DNA of 20,016 nucleotides, from NCBI GenBank assembly GCA_002454845.1, contig DKJQ01000080.1, positions 1-20,016 on the forward strand, read 5' to 3'. The DNA comes from Ignavibacteria bacterium UBA6688. GTDB lineage: Bacteria; Bacteroidota; Ignavibacteria; UBA10030. The notes under the pieces are model-generated. The model did not search any database and was not told the origin of the DNA. It saw only the letters and a program-made list of their open reading frames with translations. Each line of letters starts with the position of its first letter. The first letter of the stretch is position 1. Both the position numbers and the translations under genes were made by a program. Below, piece after piece: positions 7,222 through 14,655 of the stretch.

Positions 7222-8757
7222 ATGAGCGAGCTTGATCTTACATCGTTTGAAAAGAGCATTGTCATCCGCCCCATCAGGATCGACGACTACGATCAGCTTA
7301 TCGCGCTGCAGTTGAAATGCTTTCCCGGCATGAAACCATGGAGGCGCGAACAACTTGAGAGTCAGCTTTCCCTCTTCCCCGAGGGCCAACTCTGCATCGA
7401 GTATGGAGAATCTCTTGTCGCCTCCTCGAGCAGCCTCATCATCGATTTCGACCTGTATGGAGAGCGGCACAGCTGGCGGGAGATCGCCGATGAGGGGTTT
7501 ATCCGTAACCATAACCCCGAGGGCGAGACACTGTACGGGATTGAAATTATGGTAGACCCGGAATATCGCGGCATGAAGCTTGCGCGCCGCCTCTACCAGG
7601 CCCGCAAGGATCTCGTCAGAGATAAAAATCTGATGCGCATCGTCCTGGGAGGACGGATTCCCGGCTACGCGGATCACCAAAACAAAATGTCCGCCCGCGA
7701 ATATGTGGAGAAGGTCATCAACAAAGTGCTCGTGGATCCGGTTCTTACGACACAGCTCTCGAACGGATTTGTCGTGAAGCGCTTGATCGAATCGTACATG
7801 GATTCAGACAAGGAATCCAAAGGTCATGCGACCCTGCTGGAGTGGACGAACCTCGATTATGCGCCCGATCCTCACAAGAAGTACGTGGCGATCAAACCGG
7901 TCCGGATTTTTATCGTCCAATACCAGCTCCGGGAGATCAAGAGCTTCACGGAATTCGCGCAACAATGTGAGTATTTTGTGGACGTGGCGTCGGACTATAA
8001 AAGCGATTTCATTATGTTTCCCGAGCTCCTCACCATGCAACTTCTTTCGTTTGTCAAAGCAAAGCGACCGGGACTTGCCATGCGAAAGCTGGCTGAGTTC
8101 ACGCCGCAGTACCTGGAGCTGTTCTCACGCCTCGCGATCAAGTACGATGTGAACATCATCGGCGGTTCTCACTTTACGATCGAGAACGAGGATCTCTACA
8201 ACATCTCGTACCTCTTCAAACGCAACGGCGGCATCGGGAAACAGTACAAGCTTCACATCTCTCCCAATGAGAAACATTGGTGGGGTGTAAGACAAGGCAA
8301 GAAGATCGAGGTGTTCGACACGGATAAGGGGAAGATTTCCATTCAGATTGGCTATGATATCGAGTTTCCGGAAATCAGCCGCATCGCGGTCGAGAAAGGG
8401 GCGCGACTCATCTTTGTCCCCTTTTCAACAGACGAGCGGCATGGCTACCTCCGCGTCCGTTACTGCTCCCAGGCGCGGTGCATCGAAAACCAGGTCTATG
8501 TCGCGATCGCCGGAACGGTCGGCAACCTCCCGTTCGTCGACAATATGGATGTCCAATATGCCCAATCCGGAATCTTCACACCGTCGGATATTCCGTTCTC
8601 ACGCGATGCGGTCGCATCGGAGTGCACACCGAACATCGAGACCGTGAGTGTCACCGATGTCGATCTGGAATTGCTCAGACGCCGTCACCAGAGCAGCAAT
8701 GTCCTGAATTGGAAAGACCGCCGGCTCGATCTTTATGAGATTCGCGTGAAGGAATGA
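7222..8757 (+). CDS. GNAT acetyltransferase / carbon-nitrogen hydrolase fusion (YhcX type), nitrilase Cys missing
   Basis: The ATG at 7222 gives 511 residues, the usual length of the two-domain family typified by B. subtilis YhcX; upstream in-frame ATGs precede the promoter and ribosome site. The N-terminal GNAT domain (about 12-210) has the acetyl-CoA loop VDPEYRGMKLARRLY (111-125). The C-terminal nitrilase-superfamily domain (about 225-505) has catalytic Glu E268 (FPELL), Lys K343 (QYKLH), and RVRYCSQAR (411-419). The expected catalytic Cys in the C-Y-D-x-x-F-P-E motif is Gly: IQIGYDIEFPE (374-384), codon GGC at 8350-8352, one base from TGC. If real, amide hydrolysis by the standard mechanism should be lost and the domain may only bind a ligand or serve the GNAT half. 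Substrates of the family are not established as far as I know. An AmpG-like transporter gene follows by 34 bases, suggesting an operon. Confidence 0.92.
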   Translation: MSELDLTSFEKSIVIRPIRIDDYDQLIALQLKCFPGMKPWRREQLESQLSLFPEGQLCIEYGESLVASSSSLIIDFDLYGERHSWREIADEGFIRNHNPEGETLYGIEIMVDPEYRGMKLARRLYQARKDLVRDKNLMRIVLGGRIPGYADHQNKMSAREYVEKVINKVLVDPVLTTQLSNGFVVKRLIESYMDSDKESKGHATLLEWTNLDYAPDPHKKYVAIKPVRIFIVQYQLREIKSFTEFAQQCEYFVDVASDYKSDFIMFPELLTMQLLSFVKAKRPGLAMRKLAEFTPQYLELFSRLAIKYDVNIIGGSHFTIENEDLYNISYLFKRNGGIGKQYKLHISPNEKHWWGVRQGKKIEVFDTDKGKISIQIGYDIEFPEISRIAVEKGARLIFVPFSTDERHGYLRVRYCSQARCIENQVYVAIAGTVGNLPFVDNMDVQYAQSGIFTPSDIPFSRDAVASECTPNIETVSVTDVDLELLRRRHQSSNVLNWKDRRLDLYEIRVKE

Positions 8758-8791
8758 GGAGCGATCTTCCTCAACTCCCTCAAGCCCCTGG

Positions 8792-10015
8792 ATGCTTGTG
8801 AACCTTTTCGCAACATCCGCCCGGCGAAATCTTCTTTTTGCCGCTCTGTACATGAGTGAAGGCGCCCCGATTGGATTTCTCTGGTGGGCACTCCCGACGA
8901 AGCTCCGCGCGGCAGGACTCCCCATCGAACAGATCACCACGCTGACTTCGCTTCTTGTCCTCCCCTGGGCTTTCAAGTTCCTCTGGGCGCCGCTCATCGA
9001 CACGCTCCGATCGGAGCGCTGGACCTTTCGGTCCTGGATCCTCTCCATGCAGCTGTTCATGGGGCTGACCTTGCTGCCGTTGTTCTGGCTCGATTTTGCA
9101 TCCGACTTTTCATGGATCGCGTTCTTTCTCATCGCTCATGCCGTTTGCGCCGCAACGCAGGACGTTTCGATCGACGCACTTTGCATTTCCACGACGGCAC
9201 ACCATGAGCGCGGTGCGATCAACGGCTGGATGCAGGCGGGGATGCTCGCAAGCCGGGCGCTTCTCGGCGGAGGGGCGTTGGTTCTGAGCTCGCATGTCGG
9301 GGATCAATGGGTCGTCGCTCTCCTGATCGCCGTCATCTGGCTCCCCTCCGTGCTGCTGCTGGTCTCCAGGGAACCTCAGGCCGCGATTCCGTTCGGCTCC
9401 GCAGGAGGTACACGTGGAAGAGAGTTTCTGAGCCTGCTGAAAACCATACTCCGCCAGAGGATAACCTGGTTTGGGTTGTTCTTTGCCGCTCTTGCAGGGG
9501 CAGGTTTCGAAGCCGTAGGCGCGATAGCCGGGCCGTTCCTTCTCGATCGCGGTGTCGCCTCAAGCGAGGTAGGCTGGTTCTTTCTTCTTCCGGTGATTGT
9601 TTGTATGTCGGGAGGGGCGCTTCTCGGGGGCTATCTGGCCGATCGCTTTCAGCGCCGGCAGGTGGTGGCGGTCTTTATCGTATTGATGGCGGTCGTCATT
9701 ACCGCCCTTGCGGGTGCAGACGTTTTGATCGACGCACCTTCATCCGTCAGCCTGATGGTGCTTCTGGGTGTGCTGTATGTGAGCATCGGACTCTTCACTT
9801 CGTCGTCCTACGCGTTGCTGATGGATGTGAGCCATCCTCGCCTGGCGGCGACGCAGTTCAGCGCGTTTATGGGAGCGACGAACTTGTGCGAATCATGGTC
9901 CGCGTTCGCTGTGGGAATGCTCGTCGGAGGATTTGGTTATCCGGTGGCGTTTGTGGCTATGGCAGCCGCGTCATTCCTCGCGCTTCCGTTTCTCAAGAGG
10001 CTTCGGATCGATTGA
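8792..10015 (+). CDS. AmpG-like MFS transporter
   Basis: This 407-residue protein has about 12 hydrophobic helices and the signatures of the AmpG/acetyl-CoA transporter branch of the major facilitator superfamily: LYMSEGAPIGFLWWALP (19-35), LPWAFKFLWAPLID (57-70) and ATQDVSIDAL (121-130). AmpG itself imports anhydro-muropeptides for cell-wall recycling; relatives carry other substrates, so the cargo here is unproven. The gene is 34 bases downstream of the GNAT/nitrilase gene and probably cotranscribed. There is no good ribosome site next to the ATG at 8792 (AGGAG lies about 30 bases upstream); a GTG two codons later is a possible alternative start. The 3' end overlaps, on the opposite strand, the tail of the MscS relic. 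Confidence 0.88.
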   Translation: MLVNLFATSARRNLLFAALYMSEGAPIGFLWWALPTKLRAAGLPIEQITTLTSLLVLPWAFKFLWAPLIDTLRSERWTFRSWILSMQLFMGLTLLPLFWLDFASDFSWIAFFLIAHAVCAATQDVSIDALCISTTAHHERGAINGWMQAGMLASRALLGGGALVLSSHVGDQWVVALLIAVIWLPSVLLLVSREPQAAIPFGSAGGTRGREFLSLLKTILRQRITWFGLFFAALAGAGFEAVGAIAGPFLLDRGVASSEVGWFFLLPVIVCMSGGALLGGYLADRFQRRQVVAVFIVLMAVVITALAGADVLIDAPSSVSLMVLLGVLYVSIGLFTSSSYALLMDVSHPRLAATQFSAFMGATNLCESWSAFAVGMLVGGFGYPVAFVAMAAASFLALPFLKRLRID

Positions 10016-10280
10016 ACTATCGACACCGCCGCGTGTTTCCTTTGAGGAGACGGATCCCACGTCAAACGTGCCGCTCCTGAGGTGAAGATCTCGCTGTGGG
10101 AATGGAATCTCAATCTTGTGCGCGTTGAAGAGATCGTAAATGGCGAAATTCAGCGCGCTGATCAGAAGCCCTTTCCGGTGTTATGCATATTCGATCACGC
10201 GCGGCGCTCCAACCGAATCCCGTTATCGCCGGGGCCATCAACCGGACGTCGGGGGTTGGGTGCGGTGCCCCTTCGGGATC
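9971..10280 (-). pseudogene. Frameshifted C-terminal relic of an MscS channel gene
   Basis: Read on the minus strand, this DNA aligns with the 3' end of the intact small MscS gene (12151-13026). A first part reads TPDVRLM against VPGVRLM (10236-10256), then about two single-base losses break the frame and create stops. From about 10170 a clean frame resumes as LISALNFAIYDLF and KIEIPFPQRDLHLRSG, against LISALNFAIYEIF and KIEIPFPQRDLHVRSG in the intact gene (26 of 32 residues identical over the whole stretch). The frame stays open to a TGA at 9971-9973, overlapping the convergent MFS gene by 45 bases. There is no start or channel domain. The stop and last residues of the large MscS gene lie inside the relic. 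It is best read as the remains of a tandem MscS copy that lost its front in a deletion. Confidence 0.85.
10140..10167. repeat. 28-base exact direct repeat, relic copy
   Basis: The bases at 10140-10167 are identical to 12251-12278 in the intact small MscS gene, in the same orientation about 2.1 kb apart. They encode the SALNFAI region. This is the best-conserved block of a longer (about 200 bp) diverged duplication and marks the relic as a paralogue. Confidence 0.9.
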
Positions 10281-12151
10281 GTCGACTTATTCCCATCGCG
10301 CTCCGCCTCGTAATGGGGCGACATGATTTCGATCCCTGCCTCGTTGAATGTATCCTGAATGTTCTGATGCAGTCTTGAATAGAGGGTAGACATCCGATCC
10401 GCCTCGGAGGTGTATGCATTCAATTCGTAGCTCACATAGAAATCATCCAAGCTGTTCTGCAGAACGAACGGCGCCGGATCCGGACGAATACCCTCGGTCG
10501 CGGATGCTGCATCAATCAGGAGTTGATGAACCGCCCGCCAGGGCTCGTTGTATCCGATGGTGACAGTCGTGTGGAGGATGAGCCCCCGATCTTTTGCCAG
10601 GGTGCTGAAGTTGAGGATGTGGCTGTTCAACACCTGCGCATTGGGGATGGTGATATCAACGTTCTTCGTTGTATTCACACGAGTAATAAGAAGAGTCCTC
10701 TCCACCACATCCCCCATCGTCTCACCGATCTTCACCCGATCTCCGATCCGAAACGGCCGCATGTAGGTCAGGACGAGTCCGGATATGATGTTGCTGACGG
10801 CGCCGGCTGACCCCAGCGAGAAAAGAATTCCCAGAAACACGGAGATCCCTTTGAACGCATCGGAGTCCGAGCCCGGCAGATAGGGAAAAATGATCACCGC
10901 GGCAAACGCGATGATGAGGAATCGAACGATCTTGTATGTGGGGATCGCCCATTCACGATGGAATCCCGTGAACGTAATAGTTCCTTTCTCCACTTCGAGG
11001 AAGACCGTGCGGACGACCTTGATGACGAAATGGGTAAGGAAGACGACCACAACAACAAAAAACAGCTTGGGGAGGAATGCCACGACGCTGCTCAGCACCT
11101 CTGAGAGAGGATCGGTGACATACCGAAACAACGTGGAGGCCCATGTCTCCGTAAATGTGAAGAAACTGAACAGGAGAGTGATATACCCATAGAGAAGACC
11201 GAGCAAGAGACCAGTCCGGACGATGGTAAAAGCTCCATAGGCAAATTGCGTCAGGCGTTCACGCGAAATGACTTCCACCGTCTGAATGCGGATACTGCTC
11301 AGCCGGGTTTTCTGCCATGCATCGAAACTTATTCGGCCGAGGTGCTCCAATGCGCGGAAGGCTTTGATCATCGTCCACGCCGCGATGGTTACAAATACCC
11401 CCTTTGCAAGCCCCAGGAATATTTCTTCCATTCCCCACCCGGCTGCCTGCGGGACGAGGGAAACGAGTCCCACAAGCGCGTAATACGCTACAGCGAGGGT
11501 CAACACCAGGCGGAGCGCTCGAGGAAGAATCAATGCCCCGGCCAGAAGCCCACGTGAGGAGATGAACTCAATCCCCCGTATCTGGACTGGCCGGAACAGA
11601 GTCCCTTCCCACCGCCCGATCAATTGATACACGCGGGGAAAGAACCAGGCGATGAGGGCAAAGACAAGAAGCGCTGCTGCCACGATCCCGGCAGCAAGAA
11701 GGAGACCGAAGAGGAGATCGTTCCAACCGGAGTTCTGTCGCGCGGTCGCCAGGGAAGTTCGAACTGTTGACAATAGATGGTCTGCAAGTTCGGCCCGTTC
11801 CATTCCGGCCTGTTTTGCATCCGTGTCGCTGACGGCAAGAATGGCGATGGTGTCATATCGCAGGATTGTCCACTCCGGAAACACTTCGGTAACCCATCGG
11901 GAAGAATCGAGGTCGGGAATCCGGAGCAGGCGTTCGATGACTTCCCCCGCCCGAATTGCGCGCTCTCCTGGGGTATAAGGCCCCAGGTTCGTTTTCAGAA
12001 CAATGAGCGTATCGGCGCGCAGGACAACCGCACCCTCTTCACCCTGTTGTGACAGTGCCTCCGAAGAAATCAACCAGCCGAAAAGAAGGAACATCCCGCC
12101 GATCCGTTTGAGCCGACCGCTTGGATAAAGTGTAGTCATCATGAGTCGCAT
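10238..12151 (-). CDS. Large MscS-family mechanosensitive channel with periplasmic N-terminus
   Basis: The 637-residue protein begins with a signal peptide-like segment (about 15-34), then a probable periplasmic domain (35-140), several membrane helices (about 145-172, 205-235, 243-263, 305-335, 355-380, 405-425) and a C-terminal MscS core. The pore-lining helix region is GISVFLGILFSLGSAGAVSN (435-454), followed by the beta domain MRPFRIGDRVKIGE (464-477) and TIPNAQVLNSHILNFS (501-516). It should open under membrane tension and release solutes. Its ATG overlaps the stop of the small MscS gene by one base (TAATG), indicating coupled translation. The family-like end is about RDGN (618-621); the last dozen or so residues are read out of frame through the adjoining relic, so the native tail was probably replaced. 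Confidence 0.92.
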   Translation of the reverse strand: MRLMMTTLYPSGRLKRIGGMFLLFGWLISSEALSQQGEEGAVVLRADTLIVLKTNLGPYTPGERAIRAGEVIERLLRIPDLDSSRWVTEVFPEWTILRYDTIAILAVSDTDAKQAGMERAELADHLLSTVRTSLATARQNSGWNDLLFGLLLAAGIVAAALLVFALIAWFFPRVYQLIGRWEGTLFRPVQIRGIEFISSRGLLAGALILPRALRLVLTLAVAYYALVGLVSLVPQAAGWGMEEIFLGLAKGVFVTIAAWTMIKAFRALEHLGRISFDAWQKTRLSSIRIQTVEVISRERLTQFAYGAFTIVRTGLLLGLLYGYITLLFSFFTFTETWASTLFRYVTDPLSEVLSSVVAFLPKLFFVVVVVFLTHFVIKVVRTVFLEVEKGTITFTGFHREWAIPTYKIVRFLIIAFAAVIIFPYLPGSDSDAFKGISVFLGILFSLGSAGAVSNIISGLVLTYMRPFRIGDRVKIGETMGDVVERTLLITRVNTTKNVDITIPNAQVLNSHILNFSTLAKDRGLILHTTVTIGYNEPWRAVHQLLIDAASATEGIRPDPAPFVLQNSLDDFYVSYELNAYTSEADRMSTLYSRLHQNIQDTFNEAGIEIMSPHYEAERDGNKSTIPKGHRTQPPTSG

Positions 12152-13026
12152 TATTCCTTTGGGGGCAAGGATGTCAACGAGCCGCTACGCACATGAAGGT
12201 CGCGTTGTGGAAATGGTATTTCAATCTTATTCTGGGTAAAGATTTCATAGATGGCGAAATTCAGCGCGCTGATCAGAATTCCCTTCCGGTGCGTATAGGT
12301 GTTCGTCCACGCCCGCAACTCAAATTGAAGTCCGTTATCGCCGAACTCCATAAGCCGGACGCCGGGGACCGGATCCTCGAGCACGTCGGGATTCTTTGTT
12401 GCAACCTCGATCAGCAGGCGCTCCACCAGCCGTGCATCGGAACCATAGGCAACGCTGACCGGGATCCTGAACCGGACCTTTTCGTCGTTGTGGCTCCAGT
12501 TGATGACGTTTTCCGAGATGAACTGCGCGTTCGGAACGATGACGGTGATGTTATCGTTGGTCACCACTGTGGTACTCCGGGCTCCGATCCTCACCACATC
12601 CCCCTCCACATCTCCCACCTCGATTCTGTCCCCGATCTTGATCGGCCGCTCGAAGAGAATGATGATTCCGCTGATAAAATTGTTGGCGATATTCTGCAGG
12701 CCGAACCCGACGCCGATGCCGATCGCGCCGGCCAGGACGTTCAACGTCGTCAGGTCGATCCCCACGGTCTGAAGGATCACCAGAAGGCCGAACGAGATAA
12801 TAAAGTAGCGGATGATGGAGACGGTCGCCTGTCTTGTACCGATTTCCAGTTGCGTTTTCGCCGACCACTTGCGGAGAAGCCATCGCTGGATTCTCCCCGT
12901 CACAACGACAAGCAGGACGAACAGGATACCGAAATACAACAGCGTCCAGAGCGTGATGCGCGTCGGCCCGAGGCTGACGATGGGAATTTCGAGGAATTCC
13001 TTGATCTGCAGTAATAATTTTTCCAT
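12151..13026 (-). CDS. Small-conductance mechanosensitive channel (MscS family)
   Basis: At 291 residues this is close to the E. coli MscS length. It has TM1 (about 24-44), TM2 (about 66-88), the Gly/Ala-rich pore helix TM3 (LAGAIGIGVGFGLQNIANNF, 98-117), the beta domain (FERPIKIGDRIEVGDVEGDV, 125-144; IVPNAQFISENVINWS, 163-178) and the alpha/beta vestibule ending in KIEIPFPQRDLHVRSG (267-282). It forms a tension-gated channel of the inner membrane that protects against osmotic downshock. A GGAAG ribosome site lies upstream and the gene begins 22 bases after the amidohydrolase gene. Its 3' end is duplicated in the relic at 9971-10280, evidence of an older tandem array. The direct repeat partner is at 12251-12278. 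Confidence 0.96.
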   Translation of the reverse strand: MEKLLLQIKEFLEIPIVSLGPTRITLWTLLYFGILFVLLVVVTGRIQRWLLRKWSAKTQLEIGTRQATVSIIRYFIISFGLLVILQTVGIDLTTLNVLAGAIGIGVGFGLQNIANNFISGIIILFERPIKIGDRIEVGDVEGDVVRIGARSTTVVTNDNITVIVPNAQFISENVINWSHNDEKVRFRIPVSVAYGSDARLVERLLIEVATKNPDVLEDPVPGVRLMEFGDNGLQFELRAWTNTYTHRKGILISALNFAIYEIFTQNKIEIPFPQRDLHVRSGSLTSLPPKE

Positions 13027-13048
13027 GACTTTTTTCTTCCGTCGGGTG

Positions 13049-13894
13049 CTACTTCAGCCAACCCGGCATGGCGTTACCATTAAGATTGGTATTCTCTTTC
13101 GAAAGCTTGAAGAGCTGCGCCGCGTTTTCCCACATGATCTTTTTCTTTTCCTGAGCCGGTATCTTCAATTCCTCCATGAACCGCAGGTACGATTCCATGG
13201 AGGAAATCGGCCAGTCGGTGCCGTAGAGCACCTTCTCGGGCTCCACACCGTACAGAATCATCTCCTGGATCTGCTTGCGCATGTACACTTCGAACCGGTC
13301 GGTGAAATCCCCGAGAACCAGCCCCGAGATGTCCGTGTACACGTTCTTGTTCTTGTACACCACCTCCATCGTGTCACGGACCCAGGGATTCCCGATGTGA
13401 CAGATGATGATCTTGACATCCGGAAAATCCACGGCAATTTCGTCCACATGGAGCGGGTGGGCAAATTTGACCTTCCCCATCGGGTTGAGCGTATCCCCCG
13501 TATGGATCATCACCGGCACATCGAATTCACCCGCGAGCTCGAAGACGGGTCGCATCCGTTCGTCTTGCGGATAGAATGTCTCGTAGCCCGGGTAGAGTTT
13601 TAAGCCGCGGACCGAGCCTTCCTGAAGAAACCCCCGGATCTCCACCAGATCGTCCTTCTTGAATCCGTCATACCGGATGCCCGCGACGATGAAGATATTG
13701 CTCAACGCCCGTGTGGCCATGACCGCATCATGGGTGGAGGGACGGCCGGGATTAACCTTGTAGGAAGTCAGGACGATGGCGACATCGACCCTGTTGCGCC
13801 GCATCTCCCGCTGCAGGTTCTCCAGCGAACCGGGGAGCGCCGGTTGATTTTCGTCCTCATAGTAATTGATGTGGGTGTGACAGTCGATGATCAT
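13049..13894 (-). CDS. Amidohydrolase-family metal-dependent hydrolase (Amidohydro_2 type)
   Basis: The 281-residue protein is a TIM-barrel hydrolase of the amidohydrolase superfamily. Visible metal ligands are the H-x-H pair H6/H8 in DCHTHIN, H131 in MIHTGD, H166 in IICHIGNP and D227 in YGTDWP; K99 in RGLKLYP lies where some members have a bridging or substrate-binding lysine. The YGTDWP and HxGxPW-like patterns are typical of the decarboxylase/lactonase-like Amidohydro_2 branch. The substrate cannot be told. No signal peptide, so it is cytosolic. It sits between two membrane-protein genes in the same orientation and probably shares their transcript. AGGTTGA lies just upstream of the ATG. 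Confidence 0.9.
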   Translation of the reverse strand: MIIDCHTHINYYEDENQPALPGSLENLQREMRRNRVDVAIVLTSYKVNPGRPSTHDAVMATRALSNIFIVAGIRYDGFKKDDLVEIRGFLQEGSVRGLKLYPGYETFYPQDERMRPVFELAGEFDVPVMIHTGDTLNPMGKVKFAHPLHVDEIAVDFPDVKIIICHIGNPWVRDTMEVVYKNKNVYTDISGLVLGDFTDRFEVYMRKQIQEMILYGVEPEKVLYGTDWPISSMESYLRFMEELKIPAQEKKKIMWENAAQLFKLSKENTNLNGNAMPGWLK

Positions 13895-13936
13895 TCAACC
13901 TCGCGCAGAGAGTGAGTCGGTTGCTTTGGATGATCG

Positions 13937-13954
13937 GGTGAGGGGTGCCTCACC
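13937..13954. other. Stem-loop directly after the TM-helix gene
   Basis: GGTGAG (13937-13942) and CTCACC (13949-13954) form a perfect 6-bp stem with a 6-base loop starting right after the stop of the minus-strand membrane-protein gene. No T-run follows on the minus strand, so it is not a standard terminator there; it may protect mRNA ends or attenuate transcription into the amidohydrolase gene. Confidence 0.35.
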
Positions 13955-14620
13955 TTATTTCTTCCACAGTTTTTCAAGAACATGAGCCGCCCATTCTCTC
14001 CCTCCAAGCCCGAAGGCGAGAGCCAGGGCAAGACAGAACGCGCCAAAGGCGATCTGGAACGCCGAGACGAGAACCAGTCCGCCAATCGAAAGCTGTTCCA
14101 GGGCCAGGGAGACGACGAAGATCAGGACCGCGTACTGTGCGACGGTACCCATCAGCTGCGCCCCGGAAATGCCGATATTGTTCAGATAGGTAAACGTGAT
14201 GCCCTGGATCACCTTCGCAAAGAGCGTTCCGAAGATCAACACGATCATCGCGACGATGACATTCGGGATATAGAGAATAATCTTGTTGAAGAGTTCGGCT
14301 GCAACCTGCATCCCCAGCATGTTGAGCACGGCGAGAATGGAGGTGAACAGGACCAGCCAGTAGACGAGGTTCCCGATCAGGGTAACCGTCGTATAGCGCA
14401 CGCCGCCCTGGAGCAGGAAGTCCTCGATGCCCGAGCGTTCAGCCATCTCGTCAACCCGCAGGAGTTTCAGTATTTTCATCGTTCCTTTGCGCAACGCCTT
14501 CGCGAGAAGCCAGCCCAGGACAACAAGGACGAGTGAGCCGAGCACCTTGGGAAGAAGAAAGACGAATTGGGCCCAGAAGGACTTCAGCGAGTCAAGGATG
14601 ACATTGAGTTGTTCACCCAT
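13955..14620 (-). CDS. TM-helix repeat membrane protein, mechanosensitive-channel related (CmpX-like)
   Basis: This 221-residue protein has about five hydrophobic helices (about 17-41, 77-100, 113-138, 157-176, 184-206). The pattern IPNVIVAMIVLIFGTLFAKV (118-137) and the end FGLGGREWAAHVLEKLWKK (203-221) match the conserved TM-helix family, whose members include CmpX-like proteins linked to mechanosensitive channels and surface sensing. No MscS beta domain is present, so it may modulate a channel or form a small pore by itself. A strong ribosome site (AAAGGAG, 14627-14633) supports the start. It lies 24 bases after the SLC13 gene and upstream of two MscS genes in the same orientation, which fits a shared role in membrane tension or osmotic response. 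Confidence 0.85.
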   Translation of the reverse strand: MGEQLNVILDSLKSFWAQFVFLLPKVLGSLVLVVLGWLLAKALRKGTMKILKLLRVDEMAERSGIEDFLLQGGVRYTTVTLIGNLVYWLVLFTSILAVLNMLGMQVAAELFNKIILYIPNVIVAMIVLIFGTLFAKVIQGITFTYLNNIGISGAQLMGTVAQYAVLIFVVSLALEQLSIGGLVLVSAFQIAFGAFCLALALAFGLGGREWAAHVLEKLWKK

Positions 14621-14635
14621 ACGGATCTCCTTTGA

Positions 14636-14655
14636 GGCCGCCGATTAAAGCGGCC
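14636..14655 (-). other. Stem-loop spanning the SLC13 stop codon, next to the downstream ribosome site
   Basis: GGCCGC (14636-14641) and GCGGCC (14650-14655) form a 6-bp GC stem whose 8-base loop holds the TAA stop of the SLC13-type gene. The strong ribosome site of the next gene starts only two or three bases beyond the stem. A ribosome terminating here would melt the stem, so it could couple translation of the two genes. Confidence 0.35.

Noticed and set aside
12193..13014. Plus-strand open frame of 273 codons opposite the small MscS gene
   Set aside because: Antisense shadow; extremely Asp/His/Arg-rich and without a ribosome site, while the minus strand encodes a full MscS.
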